A stretch of 64,000 nucleotides of DNA from Dichotomocladium elegans (lineage: Eukaryota; Mucoromycota; Mucoromycetes; Mucorales; Lichtheimiaceae), in assembly GCA_025716815.1 (NCBI GenBank), contig JAIXMN010000001.1, positions 1,364,001 through 1,428,000 on the forward strand, read 5' to 3'. The position numbers and the translations under genes are program-made. Each line of letters starts with the position of its first letter. Position 1 is the stretch's first letter. The notes under the pieces are model-generated. The model worked only from the letters and a program-made list of their open reading frames with translations. It did not search any database and was not told where the DNA came from. Below, piece by piece: positions 33,360-45,258 of this stretch.

Positions 33360-36336
33360 CAAAACTTGCATGAATTACCCCCCATGCACCTATTGGCTCC
33401 ATCTGTTTCTATTTTTAGGCCACATGACTGCTCTATAAATATGATTCAACGCGCCACCCGTGGCGCATGACCGTCCAGAAATCCGCTTGGGACAGGGATA
33501 GCGTAAAAAAAAAAAACACCTCCTCCTTTCCTCGCTCTTACGCCCTAATACGGAATACAGATTCAATTCCTTTTGGAGCCATGCTTACCATTGGCTCCAG
33601 CGCTTTGCCTTCTTAGCATGAATGTTCTAGTTAGGCTGTATTGCTTTGTCCTACTGCTTTCTATTCCTCACTAAAAGAGCAGCACATCAATACTTGTGCA
33701 CTATTTGCATACAGCACCGCCCATAACGATACGCTAAACCATTTTTGTGCTGTGCGAAATTTCCTTAATGTACTACCCAAAATATTTATCTGTATGCTGT
33801 CACCCTTGGAACGTACCTTAATGACCTTGTGCTGGTTAATTATAATAGAAATAGTATAACGTTGACTCAGCAGCATTAGCATAAATACGTACAATGCCGT
33901 GGTTACTTGATTAGAAATGTGTCACTTGAATATTAGATATTCTTTCCAATCGCTTTATATAAATGCTAACTAACATCATTGGCCAATGAAACGTCCGTCT
34001 CTGACTATCGATCCTGCGTCATCACAGAATGATCGAGGTTGACTGAATAGTTCTAATATATATATGTATAGAAGAATCCTTTCATGCGCGCTTATCGTGC
34101 CACAAAAAGGCTATTACTGCTTAACATTTACAGCCTTTCTCTATGCGAGAGTGATCTAAAAAATCAGCCAACGAAAAGCCAATCTAAAGTTCCAGGTTAT
34201 TTTGTCTTTAAACAAAAGTTTACTGTTACATCAATTGCTTCTGGCACCGAGTATTCATAAAGGAAACTGTTGTTGGTGTCTTTCCCAATAAATTGAGAAA
34301 CATAGTGTGAGAAACATGCATATGGTTGCGTTATGCAGATTGCACAACGCAGTGTTCATCTGTCAAAGATGAAACTCTGAGAGTGGCTGGATACGTATTG
34401 TTGCTTCAAAGCAGCTGAGAGTCAATACTTACTCGGCTGAAATGACCTAAGCAACACAATGGACATCTTGATTGTAACCGCTTTGATATCGGATCACCAT
34501 GTTGTAATTCATTGATTCCGTTTATAATGACGATCGTCTTACCGTATTACGAATCATTAAGGGATATGATAAATAAATAAACAAACATTCAGCCATGTTT
34601 GTATCAGCGCCACGTACTCTCTGTTTATCATTAATCCGATGAATGTGGTCCATCAAAATCAGAAAAATGGCAACGAAAAGCAAGAACTACCAGGGTCTTG
34701 AATAAATTGGTTCTTCATCAAAATCCATGCTCACTCTCCCTCTGTTGCCTGACTTTGCTTAACATGAATCAATATGATGTTGATTGCTTTTTTCTAAACA
34801 TAATATCCATTATCACCCTTAAGATGACCGGTCTAACCCGTACCCAAGCCAAGGAAGGAAGTTCTAGCCGGTGCAGTATCCCCATTTGTTGCTGTTTCTT
34901 TTCGTTTTCGCTCCAGGACCGCTGCTTTGTAGTTTTTTATCCCTCTGGTATGTTTTGTTAAATGCTCTCCTTTCTTTTTTATTCTGTTCTCCACTTCTAT
35001 GCCTCGGACTTGCCAAGAGGAGTCCTTTTTATCTATATTGGGTCGTCACTGTGCACCCAAGGTGCCACTATCGTAACTTCACGATCTGCTAGTGCCAACT
35101 CCTGCTGCTGACTTAAGGTCATTGCTCCTCCGTGATTATCACTATGCAAACCGGGTGCTCTTCGGTATAATGTGGCGAGTTAAATCAAATCATATGAAGA
35201 AGAGTCGGATATTGGATAATCGCCATGGCGAAAAGGTGCGGTCGGTTGATGCATTCGAAATCAGAATGCAACAGCATCCCACAAATTAAAGTCTTATTCC
35301 TATTAAAATGATGTTACGGAGACTGTGGTAAAAAAGCCCCTCTAGGAATATCTTATCCGGAGAAAAGCTACCTGAGATAGGCTATAGGGACTGTAAGAAC
35401 ATGGTCACCCCTGGTGGGATGTTCTTGGTGATGAAGCAAACCAACACAAGTGTTTATTGGTTTTCCATTCCCCGGCTTGGATGTCTATCCAAAAAGAGTC
35501 TCTCTCATCATTACTATCTTTCTACCTTAGTGTCTTCTAGAACGCAATAGACGGAAAAACCCACATTATACTCCCTATTTTAAAGCACTATGTACGATGA
35601 TAGATTTTACCATTCGTCAAGCTGCTTAGCATATTCTGATTTCAATGTCAAATCAGTAATTTGTATTAACATGCAGTTTGCTGTTTGTGTAAAAAAAAAA
35701 GGCAAGTGATTAATGGTTTTAAAAGAGATTAGTTAGTTTATTGATATGCAGTCAGCCGCACACCAAGATAACAGCAACTTCTATTATAGTGGAGGGGATA
35801 AAGGGATGTATAAATATGTATGTTGATAAGCCGTTTTGGGGGGGGGAGACATCGTAATGATAAACAAATACCACTGGACAGATGCTGGCATTGAGATTAT
35901 AGGTTCTCAAACTTAAACGCGAATCCGAAGAAAAGGAAGACCATGCTTATTAAAGAATATAACGGCGCCAGGTCGGGCCTATCGCAAGCTGCGCAAGTAC
36001 GACAAAAGCATCAAAAAAGTATGATGCTATTTTCAGATGCGCATCCAAATGTCGACATGTAGGGCCCGGGCCTGTTAAACGCAAGCGTGCTTAACTATCA
36101 TATTACATCCCCCATCTTTTCTTCCCCTTTGGCTGTAATCTATAAATGGAATGTAAAAATAACCGCCTTGCTACATATTTATATTCCGCCCATGAAAAAT
36201 AGTTGCGACAATATGTGACCGATTGATGTAATCTAGAGAGCTTCAATAAAAGTAACGTTGGGCATAATTACTGATGAAGTAGAACACCCAGTAAATAAGC
36301 GACAAGCGGTGGTGAAGAGATTCGCAGCTATATGCA
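33360..36336. other. Intergenic, nothing recognised
   Basis: 3 kb of AT-rich DNA. Open frames around 34698-35289 lack motifs, and no transposon hallmark was found. Confidence 0.45.
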
Positions 36337-37734
36337 TTAAACTTTTTCAAGGAGCGAGGATGAAGCTACACAGAGAACTCCCAAGAAAAAGAATGGCAGG
36401 ACATAGCGATGTTGGACATCCGCCTTGATAGCTTGGGGTAACATGCTCTGTTATTGTCACACAAGCAACAGGGGACAAAACAAACAGGACCATTTCAATT
36501 AGAGACATTAGCTTGCCTGTAACAAACATTCGGATATCCATACCTGCATAGTTATTAGTGTCATCATACCGCTCACCACTGCGAATATTGATCCAAACAG
36601 GAGGTTCTCTTGAGACTCGTCAATTGAGTGCAGAAGAGTGTATCCAATAATTGCCCCCAACGGCTGAGATAGACCTCCTAGCAACGCCGCCCAACCAAAA
36701 GCGGTTATCCGAGAATGAAGTGCATAGTACAGCGGCAGCGCAATCATAAATCCTTCGGTCAGATTATGGATTGACATCGCAGCTGCAATGCTCCACCCCA
36801 AACTTGTCGATGCTTCGTTAGAAACAAACATAATCAAACCCTCTGGAAACGATTGGCAGGGGGCCGTAAGTCTCTTTGTGAGGAAATTTGGTTATCCGAA
36901 AATATTTACCTGGAAATTTATGCACACCAATCGCAACAGCCGTTTGGATACCGATCCGCAAAAACTGTCCGTAGCTTTCCTCATCGCCATCCTGGGAATG
37001 ACCATGGAGCTCATGATGTTGGTGGTGGCTATAATGGCGTTGAGGATGTGGATGGTGATCACAACGATGATGATGGTGATGGTCATGATTTCCCTGAATT
37101 ATATTTGAAGGATGAATTCGGAAATGCGATTCCGAAAGAAGACTAGTTGTACCGTAAAACGCATGGTGGTGCCCACTAGATACTGTGGTGGTTGATGCGG
37201 ACGTTCTTTTGACCGTGTCGCTCGCTTCATTGTCGGAGGAATTGTTGCATAAAGGCTGATGTTCTTCTTCCTCCGCTAAACTGCTGCTGCGAGAAGATAT
37301 GGGCAGAGCCGTTTCTTCATCATCGTGTGGTCCAGGTGATCCACCGCACGCGTGAACCGCATCTGGTGTAAACCAGTGGATGATACGGGTAAGGATCAAA
37401 GTGAAAAGCGCACCGCCAAAGAAACCTGCGTACACCAATGTACCCCCGTCCAGACGTTTGATTGCTTCCGGCAAGAGAACACTAAGAGAGGAATAGAGAA
37501 GAACACCAGACGCGAGTGACATGGACCCAGCAAGGAACGATCGGCTCTCCAGAATGGAGCTGGTGCGAAACAGAAACTTGTCAATGAATACAACCGATGC
37601 TGCACGAAATTGGGCTTAGTTCATCTAAATGAGCTTTTGATCTTGACATGCATCGCAATACCTCCAACAACGCAGGCTATTGATGAGATGAGCACTAGCA
37701 TCCACCCGCGTAGATCTTGCTCACTCATTAACAT
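36337..37734 (-). CDS. ZIP-family zinc transporter, ZRT3-like (vacuolar type)
   Basis: ZIP (SLC39) metal transporter moving zinc into the cytosol; the closest subgroup by motif is fungal Zrt3, which exports vacuolar zinc. Exons: 37734-37662, 37599-36910, 36842-36544, 36447-36337, giving 390 residues. An N-terminal membrane span is followed by more spans and a long cytosolic loop with acidic, Ser-rich and His-rich parts (HDHHHHH, HPHPQRHYSHHQHH). The pore motifs follow: VHKFPEG in span IV, and MSIHNLTEGF with LPLYYALHSR in span V. A second in-frame Met lies at 37728. The HKFPEG motif is split by the second intron. The metal is inferred from the family; iron or manganese cannot be excluded. Confidence 0.9.
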
Positions 37735-37905
37735 GGTAAAAGAAAACTTCGTATTAGAAAGAAATAAAGAATTTGAAGAAAACCACATATGGAAAATAGA
37801 AAGGAAGAAAAAGCACAAAGTTCATTCAGGAGCGGTGTTGCCATAACTTGGAAGGTACATTTTTTCTAAACTTGGCCACAGCCTGGGAACGCTTCTTAAC
37901 GGATA

Positions 37906-38872
37906 TTAATCATCAATGCTACTCTTTTGACGAATCCTCCTCTTCCCGCTCTGTTGCCCCACTTTTCGTTTCTTGAAAACTGCTGTGTTCGAGACCTCTC
38001 CGTCTTTGTCGTTGCTGTCGTCATTGTCGGTGTGAATACTATCGGCCGGATATTCCTTTTCTCGAATCTTAAAATGGCGTATATCCTCCTGATCCTCCTC
38101 ATCATCAAGAAATTCTGATGGGACGTCTCCTGCTGCCCCACTCTTCTTATTATTTTCATCTGTGGCTGCTACTCTCTTTGGTTCTCGCGATACTGTCTTC
38201 CAAGCGCCTGGTTGAGCAATGGCAGCAGGTATTGCCCACTCGTCTTTCCCCTCTAGAATTTCTGGAGTGGCATTTGCGGCTTGCAGTTCAGCTAACGTAG
38301 GTGGTGGTGGGATATGTGATGTTGATGCTGATGCTGCTGACGAAGATGTTGTATAGATGGATTTTGATTTGTGTGCGCTGTACACCGTAGATGCCGGTAA
38401 CGAGGAAAGACTTCTTGCGTCACCTTTTGAATGGAAAGATTGGATAGCTGCCTATAATACAAAGGATACGCGTAATGTCAATATACCGCACTCTCCCTTT
38501 TTCTTTCTTTGTTAGCCTTTCAAATATTTACCTTCTCTATCCTTTCTAGCTCTTTCAACTTCTCCAGTTCGTCCTCTTTTTTCTGACGACCATCCTTATA
38601 GACTTCGCGAAGAAAACGTTCCACATTTTCCTTGTGTGTTCTTCCATTGTTGTGGATGTCAAGAGACTAAACTTAACCCATCAGTCAACTGCCTGACTTG
38701 CAATTATGGCGGATTTCAATCGGGGACATTTCGCTTACAGGTTTATTGTTCGCGATATACTTCTTGCAGTACTTGCACCAATGTCGTTGTGCTGATACCC
38801 AAAAGTCGGCCCTAGCGGTCATAGGTAAGACTATAGCGTTGCATTCCCACACACATGTCGTGCAACTCACAT
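37906..38872 (-). CDS. WBP4/FBP21-like spliceosomal protein with U1-type zinc finger
   Basis: Pre-mRNA splicing factor of the WBP4 group. Exons: 38872-38871, 38811-38739, 38666-38532, 38451-37906, giving 251 residues. The start is MADFW, as in other WBP4 proteins (MADYW). It is made only if the ATG is split AT/G by a 59-nt intron with a good donor (GTGAGT) and acceptor. The matrin/U1-type finger reads WCKYCKKYI then HNNGRTHKENV (C2H2), followed by a charged helix (EDELEKLKELERIEK). The middle is low complexity (SSAASAST, PPPP). The tail is acidic then basic (FKKRKVGQQSGKRRIRQK, probable nuclear localisation). No WW domain is visible, unlike the animal protein. Divergent from KRI1 with 190 nt between starts. 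Confidence 0.85.
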
Positions 38873-39061
38873 TGGAAGGTACGATTAGGTTGCAGAGAGG
38901 GATTGCTAGAATCAAAAGAACAGTAAAGTTCCCCGTGACTATTTCCGTAATACATAAAATTTCAGCTGCTTGATTAAGCCCTTTTTTTTCCCTGCGATCG
39001 CCGATATCAATCCTCTTTGCATTTGCTCTGAATTATCCCACGAGCCATCGGCAAGATAACC

Positions 39062-41280
39062 ATGTCTGATACCGAAACTCTTACTGTCCATATCCGGGAG
39101 CGGGAAAACGAAGAGCAAGATTACCAACGCCCTGCGATTTGTAAGCTGCCAAAAACGAAATCGATTAACTGATCTTTAAATTTACACATTCTTTCTTTGC
39201 TTTTTTATCCTGGGATTAGTACAAGAAGAATCCGCTAGCGGTAAATAACAAATGAAATGGCTAGTAGCCATGATCAAAATCGTCTAATTACGCAACCTCC
39301 TTTGACAGGTTCCGATGCTGCGAGCGAGTCCGAAGACGAAGCAGAAGAGAGTGACAGCGACAGCGAGGACGAAGTCGAAGACGACACAGCTGCTTTGTTG
39401 ACAGCAGACGTTGATGCACAGATTTTAAAAACCATTGCTGCCATTCGAAGCAAAGATCCTCGTGTATACGACTCAAACACTAAATTTATCGACCAAAAGT
39501 GTTTGGAGGAAGCTGAGAAAGAATGGGAAAAAAAGCAGGAAGAAGTCCGCGATCAGGCCAAGAAAGTCACTTTAAAAGATTATGAACACGAAGTTAATGT
39601 TCAATACGGCGGTGTTGTACCCGAAGACAAAGCAGACGAGCAACCTACAGTCAAGACACATAGCGAGGAGCAAGAGGAATTGAAGAACGCCTTCAAGATG
39701 GCTGCTGAAGAGGGTGGAGATGAGGATGAAGAAGAAAACTTTCTACAAAAACGTAACAAGACAGAAGAGGAACTCAAAGCAGAAGAGGAAGACTATAAAA
39801 ACTTTTTGCTAGCCAACCTCTCGGTAAGCAACAGAACGAATAGAGGAAATTCAGCTGATACCTAACCAATCACTACAGAATGACAGCGCGACGGCAGCAA
39901 CCGCGAAGGAATGGCAGAACATAAAAGAGAACAAGAACATCAGTGAAGAAGACGCCTTCCTCGTTGAGTAAGAAACAAAAAGGAAGAATACATGATGACC
40001 AGTACAAACAGAACTAACAGTAGTAAAGCTTTGTTTTGAACCGAGGCTGGGTTGACAAGGGCAAGCCTGAAGATGTAAAAGACGTTATTGATGATGTTGA
40101 GGATAAGGATGCCGATGAAGAACACCTTGACGAAGTGGATCGGTTTGAGAGCAAATACAATTTCCGTTTTGAGGAAGAGTAAGTAATCGCGATGTGAATA
40201 CAATATAACCATAGTTAATGGAAATAATAGAGGCTCTTCGAATATCATTGGCCACGCACGTCATGTTGAGGGCTCTCTTCGACGAAAGCAACGGAAACGA
40301 CAGCTCCAGCGCGAGCGCAAGAAAGCCAAGAAGGAGGCTGCCAAAAAGCAGAAACTCGAGGAACTTTCTCGCATGAGAAATCAGAAGATGAAAGAAATCC
40401 ATGACCGCCTTAAAGAGATCCAGGATATTACTGGCAATGAATGTGAGATACATGAGGAAACTTATTTCAATTCTTGTTGTGCTCATTTTCTTCTCGCATT
40501 ACTAGCCATTGGACTTGATAAGATTGATTTAGAAGGTGATTTTGATCCTGCCAAATACGACGAGCAGATGTCAAAGCTCTTCGATGACGAATATTATGGT
40601 GGCGTGGATAACGAGAAGCCTCAGTGGACAGACGATATTGAAGGCATTGAAGGGATGGGCGAGGATGAGACATATGGCAATGACTATTATGGCGATGGCG
40701 ATGACGAAGAAATTATGATGGATGCGGATTATCTACCGGGTGGTGAGAAGTACATGGCATCGCAAAAGCGGAAACGAGAAGACGAAGATAAAGATGCAGG
40801 ATCTGACTCCAAAAAGGAGAGCAAAAAGAAATTCAAGGAGCTCCTGGACGAATACTATTCCCTCAATTTCGAAGATATTGTTGGTGGCGATTTACCAACC
40901 CGATACAAATATCGAAAGATCGAACCAGAAGATTATGGTCTTACTGCTGCGGATATTCTGCTCGCAGACGACACAGAACTGAACAAATTCGTTGGATTAA
41001 AACAACTGGCACCGTAAGTGATATGAATTCCCTCAGGTTTACAGCGTCTTCGTACTAATGGATATGATTTAGATACCGCCCCGAAAAGAAGGTCCAGGCA
41101 GAGAAGAAGAAATTCAAGAAGCAGAAGAAATACCGACTTCGCGAATTGCAAAAGCATCTCAGGGCCAAAGGCTACGATTATTACGGTGAAGGACTGAAGG
41201 ATAAAGGAAGCAAAGAGAAAAAGGGCAAAGATGGAAATGAGAAAAAGAATAAGAAAAAGAAGAAGGAAAGCGAGGCATGA
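39062..41280 (+). CDS. KRI1: KRI1-like ribosome biogenesis protein (40S assembly)
   Basis: Nucleolar protein needed for 40S subunit maturation with Krr1. Exons: 39062-39140, 39220-39240, 39309-39823, 39879-39967, 40029-40178, 40231-40442, 40506-41013, 41073-41280, giving 593 residues in frame. Family blocks in order: acidic Ser/Glu/Asp region (SESEDEAEESDSDSEDEVED), AIRSKDPRVYD, FLVDFVLNRGWVDK, YNFRFEEE, LRRKQRKRQ, DLEGDFDPAKYDEQM, DDEYYGG, ADYLPGG, DEYYSLNFEDIVGGDLPTR and a Lys-rich C terminus with RYRLRELQK-like basic helix. The first two exons (34 residues) are less certain; an alternative ATG at 39257 lies inside what I read as intron 2. Shares a 190-nt divergent promoter with WBP4. Confidence 0.92.
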
Positions 41281-41498
41281 AACATTTAATAATCCACATC
41301 GTAGATTCATTTTTTAAAACTGTACATTTTCATCGGCTTAATAAAAATGTTGTCAACTGGCAATGATTTAATCCCAGCGCAGAACCGTTGAGGTGACGTA
41401 TCCACCGCGATTCGTCATGCCGGCTAGGTGCGCGTCCCCCCTTCTTCTGACCTCGATCCCCTCATTTTCAACCCTCATTTTCTTCTCAACTTACAAAC

Positions 41499-43025
41499 AT
41501 GTCGTTGGAGGCTTCTATGATTGTGTAAGTTTACCGAAAATTCTTCCAGAAAACCTCTTTGAAAGTTGATCGCTGAATGCAGAATCGACAACTCGGAGTG
41601 GATGCGAAATGGCGACTATACTCCAACTCGACTAGTGGCGCAAAATGAAGCTGTTAATCTCATTTTTTCATCCAAGACGCAAGCCAACCGCGAAAATACA
41701 GTTGGTCTCATGACGATGGCTGGCAAGAGCCCTGAAGTTTTAGTCACTTTGACCTCTGATGTTGGTAAAATCCTCACTGCCCTACACGGCGTCAAGATCA
41801 GTAGCAAGGCCGACTTTTTGACAGGCATACAGATTGCACAGGTAAATCAATAGCCATTAGACACCATTTACTCATATACATAAAGGAACACATGCACATG
41901 CACACGCGCACATTGCACACATACACACACACACACACTCTCTCTCTCTCTCCCTCAAACTCACACTATCCGCCTTTTTTCTAACATGCGCCGGCTTTTC
42001 GTATATACAGCTCGCATTAAAACACAGACAGAATCGAAATCAGCGCCAGCGGATCATCATCTTTGTCGGCAGCCCCGTTGAAACAGATGAGCGAACATTG
42101 GTACGGCTCGCAAAGAAGATGAAAAAGAACAACGTTGCAGTGGATATTGTTAATTTTGGAGAAGAGGCTGCGAATACGACAAAATTGGAGGCTTTTATCA
42201 ATAATGTGAACAACGGTGATAACAGGTGAGGCGGAACAAGTGAAGGAATCCTCGAATTATTTGCTCATCCATTACGTACAACATAGTCATTTGGTGACTA
42301 TTCCACCCGGCCCACATATCCTTAGCGACATGCTTATTTCAAGCCCTATCATATCCGGCGAGGAAGGAGCTACAGGCAACTTCGGCAGTGGAGGTGGTGA
42401 TTTCGAGTTTGGTGTCGATCCGAACTTAGACCCCGAACTCGCATTGGTAATTTTGCTTTGCATGAAAGGTGTCTATGCTATTGATAGCTCATTTTCCGGA
42501 TTCGCTTAGGCTCTGCGGATCTCTATGGAAGAAGAAAAGGCCCGCCGAGACGCAGAAGCAGCGAAGCAGAGCAGCGACGCCGAAAAGGCACAAAGCGGAT
42601 CATCATCTTCCGGAGGAGGTGATAAAATGGCGGTGGACTCTAAACCACTGGCCGCAGTACATACCGACGACACAGAAGATGCAGAACTTCAGGCTGCCTT
42701 GGCCATGTCCATGCAGGACAACCACGGCGCTTTGGTAAGTGATCGCGTACGAAGCTGACTTAATCTGATGAAACTAAATGGCAATATATTTGGGGTGCAA
42801 CAGGATGAAGATACACAAATGGAAGATTTGAACGACGAGCAACAGCTACAACATGCACTCCAGATGTCCATGGCTAATAGCAAGGAAGATAACGATGAAA
42901 TGATGGCCGTCCTGAATTCTCTGCCAGGTGTCGATGCAAAGGATGAACGCATTCAAAAGGCTTTGGAGGGTCTGTCAGAGAAGAAGGATGACAAGGACAA
43001 AAAGAACAAAGATAAAAAAAATTAA
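41499..43025 (+). CDS. RPN10: 26S proteasome regulatory subunit RPN10 (S5a)
   Basis: Ubiquitin receptor of the proteasome 19S particle. Exons: 41499-41524, 41583-41841, 42011-42225, 42287-42446, 42510-42734, 42804-43025, giving 368 residues. The N-terminal VWA domain (about 1-190) starts [20 protein letters not shown] and includes [15 protein letters not shown]. It is followed by [18 protein letters not shown]. Three ubiquitin-interacting-motif helices follow: [25 protein letters not shown] and [12 protein letters not shown]. Yeast Rpn10 has one and human S5a two, so three is at the high end. The C terminus is Lys-rich ([14 protein letters not shown]). Intron 2 carries a CA/CT microsatellite. 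Confidence 0.95.
41887..41952 (+). repeat. CA/CT microsatellite in RPN10 intron 2
   Basis: Mixed CA repeats running into a (CT)n tract, upstream of the intron's 3' splice site at 42010. This explains the unusual length of the intron (169 nt against about 60 for its neighbours). Confidence 0.9.
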
Positions 43026-44439
43026 GACATCGAATAAAGAATTAGGGTTTTTTATATGTTTTTATTCTTATTAAATAAGAGACAAAAAGCGTTCCCGTCG
43101 GTTCTCTTTAGCAGTGTGTGCGCCCTGGATATTATCTCATGTACACAAAATACATGTTTAAAGACACAAGATGAGACACCAAAAGTCTGAACACATCCTA
43201 TCATCGCCTGGAGAACGATAGCTGCCGTTGTACAGAGGTTGTTCAACTTGACTAAGAAGATGTGACCTTTATCATCGCGGCTCGTCAAGATCATACAGAA
43301 TATCTAGACTGCGAAATTAGCACGTACCTTCGCTGTCCTCTGTTACGGTCAATCATTTAGAGTATGCACTTGAACGAACATTTTCCCAACCGGAAATCGT
43401 CTTATCTCCTAAAGCCTTCCTAGATATGAATTTATATGATATTAACATAGTTTTCGTTTGTGCCTGGCGCTTGTTACTCTTTTTAGATGACCAAGGCCAT
43501 GGAAGAGAGTGTGGAGGATACCAGACTCCTCGAGTGGGCCGTAAATTTGGGCTGACTTGCGCAGGGTCCTTTTATTTTTGTCGTTACTCCCAGTGGTTCT
43601 CTCGTCATGTCTGCTGTAGTTACCCCCCTCCTCGTCCCTCCGGAGTTCATTTGGCGTGCAGTCCTGTTTGCTCCACAAAAGACACCACCGGCAACCGGCC
43701 AGCTTCTGACGTCGTCTATTCTTCTGCTTCTGTCGCTGCTCGACCCCGTCCCCTACGCTTTATCGGTACTGATTGTCGGCAGTAGATAGCTGGCCGACCC
43801 CATGGACATGAGCGTAAGTTAGAGCGTATGTGGAAGGATTAATGCTTTTTGCTGCCTAGTGGGTTTTCTTTGTTGCTTCAATCCACGTGTATAGATCCTG
43901 TTACTATTGGTATAACAACGTTTCATCCATTCCATAGGCTTTGTCTACCAGCATATCTCGTCGAACAGCGAACCATGCAACAAACGCTTCGATAATTTAA
44001 TCGGATACTTTAGACCGCATGCTCAAGCTGTGGCGTGGGAAACTGGTTCTGCATAGGATTCTTCAATGGAGACATGCCTAGGTTTAACGTGTCGTTCGAT
44101 TCATATCACTAGCGGCGAATGAAGCACCTCGATGTTGTCTTCGCTATGCTATGGATTTTTTGTTGGAGCGATGTGTTTAGGGGGAATAGTAATGGCCTTG
44201 CGTTGCTTACTCTCTGTACATTCCAGAACCAAAACAGGGAGGGTGGTCTCATAGCCGATGATAGTCCTCCACGTCGGTTATTGCTGGTACGCGTCTAGAT
44301 CTCTTCATGATAAGTGAGAGCTCATATTGAGCATGTCCTTCTCGTCTTTCTTTATCGGCTTTGTATATATGACAAAAGATTACGCATTGATTTCGCAACA
44401 ATCTCCGTTTGCGAAAATTTATTCTTGGGAATAAAATAT
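43026..44439. other. Intergenic, nothing recognised
   Basis: Convergent 3' regions of RPN10 and YOP1. A 60-codon frame at 43607-43789 (starting MSAVVTPLLVPPEFIW, hydrophobic) has no recognised homologue and no clear promoter; not called. Confidence 0.4.
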
Positions 44440-45258
44440 TTAGTCCTTTTTCATGTCAGAGATTACGTCGCTAACTTTGTGTTGCAGTTCCTGTGCATGT
44501 TTGTCGATGTCGCTCTGAGCGGACAAGAGATAGGGGCGAAGGAATCGAATATAAAGGATCTCCGCACCCTAGAAAACAAATTAGATTAGGAGGGCTCTTT
44601 TTTTTTATCACACCCCATTCTTATGCTCACTTTAAATTGAGGAAGCGCGAGCCACAGAATAAAGGCAGTCTTAAGAATGTAGTAGAACGGGAACCAATAG
44701 AGCAGAGTGTCAGAAAAGAACTCGACGAGTTGAACAAATCCGACCACGGTCCAGTACGTGAGCCATTGCTTGTCATCGCTCGTGGCGCCTGACTCGATTG
44801 CCTTGAAAGAAGCATACGCTACAAACACAAACACAGACACACCCGAAGAGAAGTGTAAACAATGAGTAAGTATGTCTTTTTTGTTGAGCATCCATGCACA
44901 CGTACACGCTCGCGCGCACAAGCATAAGCACACGCAACCGAATTCCCTCCCTGCCGGTGTGTGGATGTGCTCATATGCATTGCTTGCATCAGTAGCAAAA
45001 ATTAAGAAAAATACCTGGATAGGCCCATGAAATAATGTTGGTTAAAAGTTGACCGGCTACATTGAAAAAGACCATAATGAAGAGGAGGGCACTACCGCCA
45101 AGCGCAACGTACGTCTTTGGCACTCCTGTCCGGCGTTCAACCTCGTTGCAGTAACGGTACTTGCTCAGTTCGCTGTCGAGACGAATAAGGCCCTCATGAA
45201 ATTTGGCCTGGACGCCCTCAACGCTATAGAGGTTGTCTGCTGTTGCCGAAGTAGTCAT
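44440..45258 (-). CDS. YOP1: YOP1/REEP (DP1/TB2/HVA22) ER-shaping protein
   Basis: Reticulon-like membrane-curvature protein that tubulates the peripheral ER. Exons: 45258-45015, 44818-44631, 44568-44440, giving 186 residues, the normal length. Family features: [16 protein letters not shown] before the first hydrophobic hairpin, then [51 protein letters not shown] and [14 protein letters not shown]. The C-terminal amphipathic helix is charged ([23 protein letters not shown]). The longer upstream frame from 45336 is rejected because the family starts near MTTSA. Intron 1 (196 nt) contains CA-rich repeats. Confidence 0.95.

Noticed and set aside
33255..33371. Upstream ATG at 33371 for the 168-residue gene
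   Set aside because: It lies upstream of the TATA box at 33353-33359, so it is probably not transcribed.
38820..38822. ATG giving MTARADFW as the start of the WBP4 gene
   Set aside because: The spliced start MADFW fits the family; MTAR would come from inside a good GT-AG intron.
39257..39308. ATG at 39257 as the start of KRI1
   Set aside because: It falls in a 68-nt intron whose removal joins two in-phase exons; kept only as a weaker alternative.
43607..43789. 60-codon hydrophobic frame after RPN10
   Set aside because: No homologue recalled, no splice partners or promoter; could be chance.
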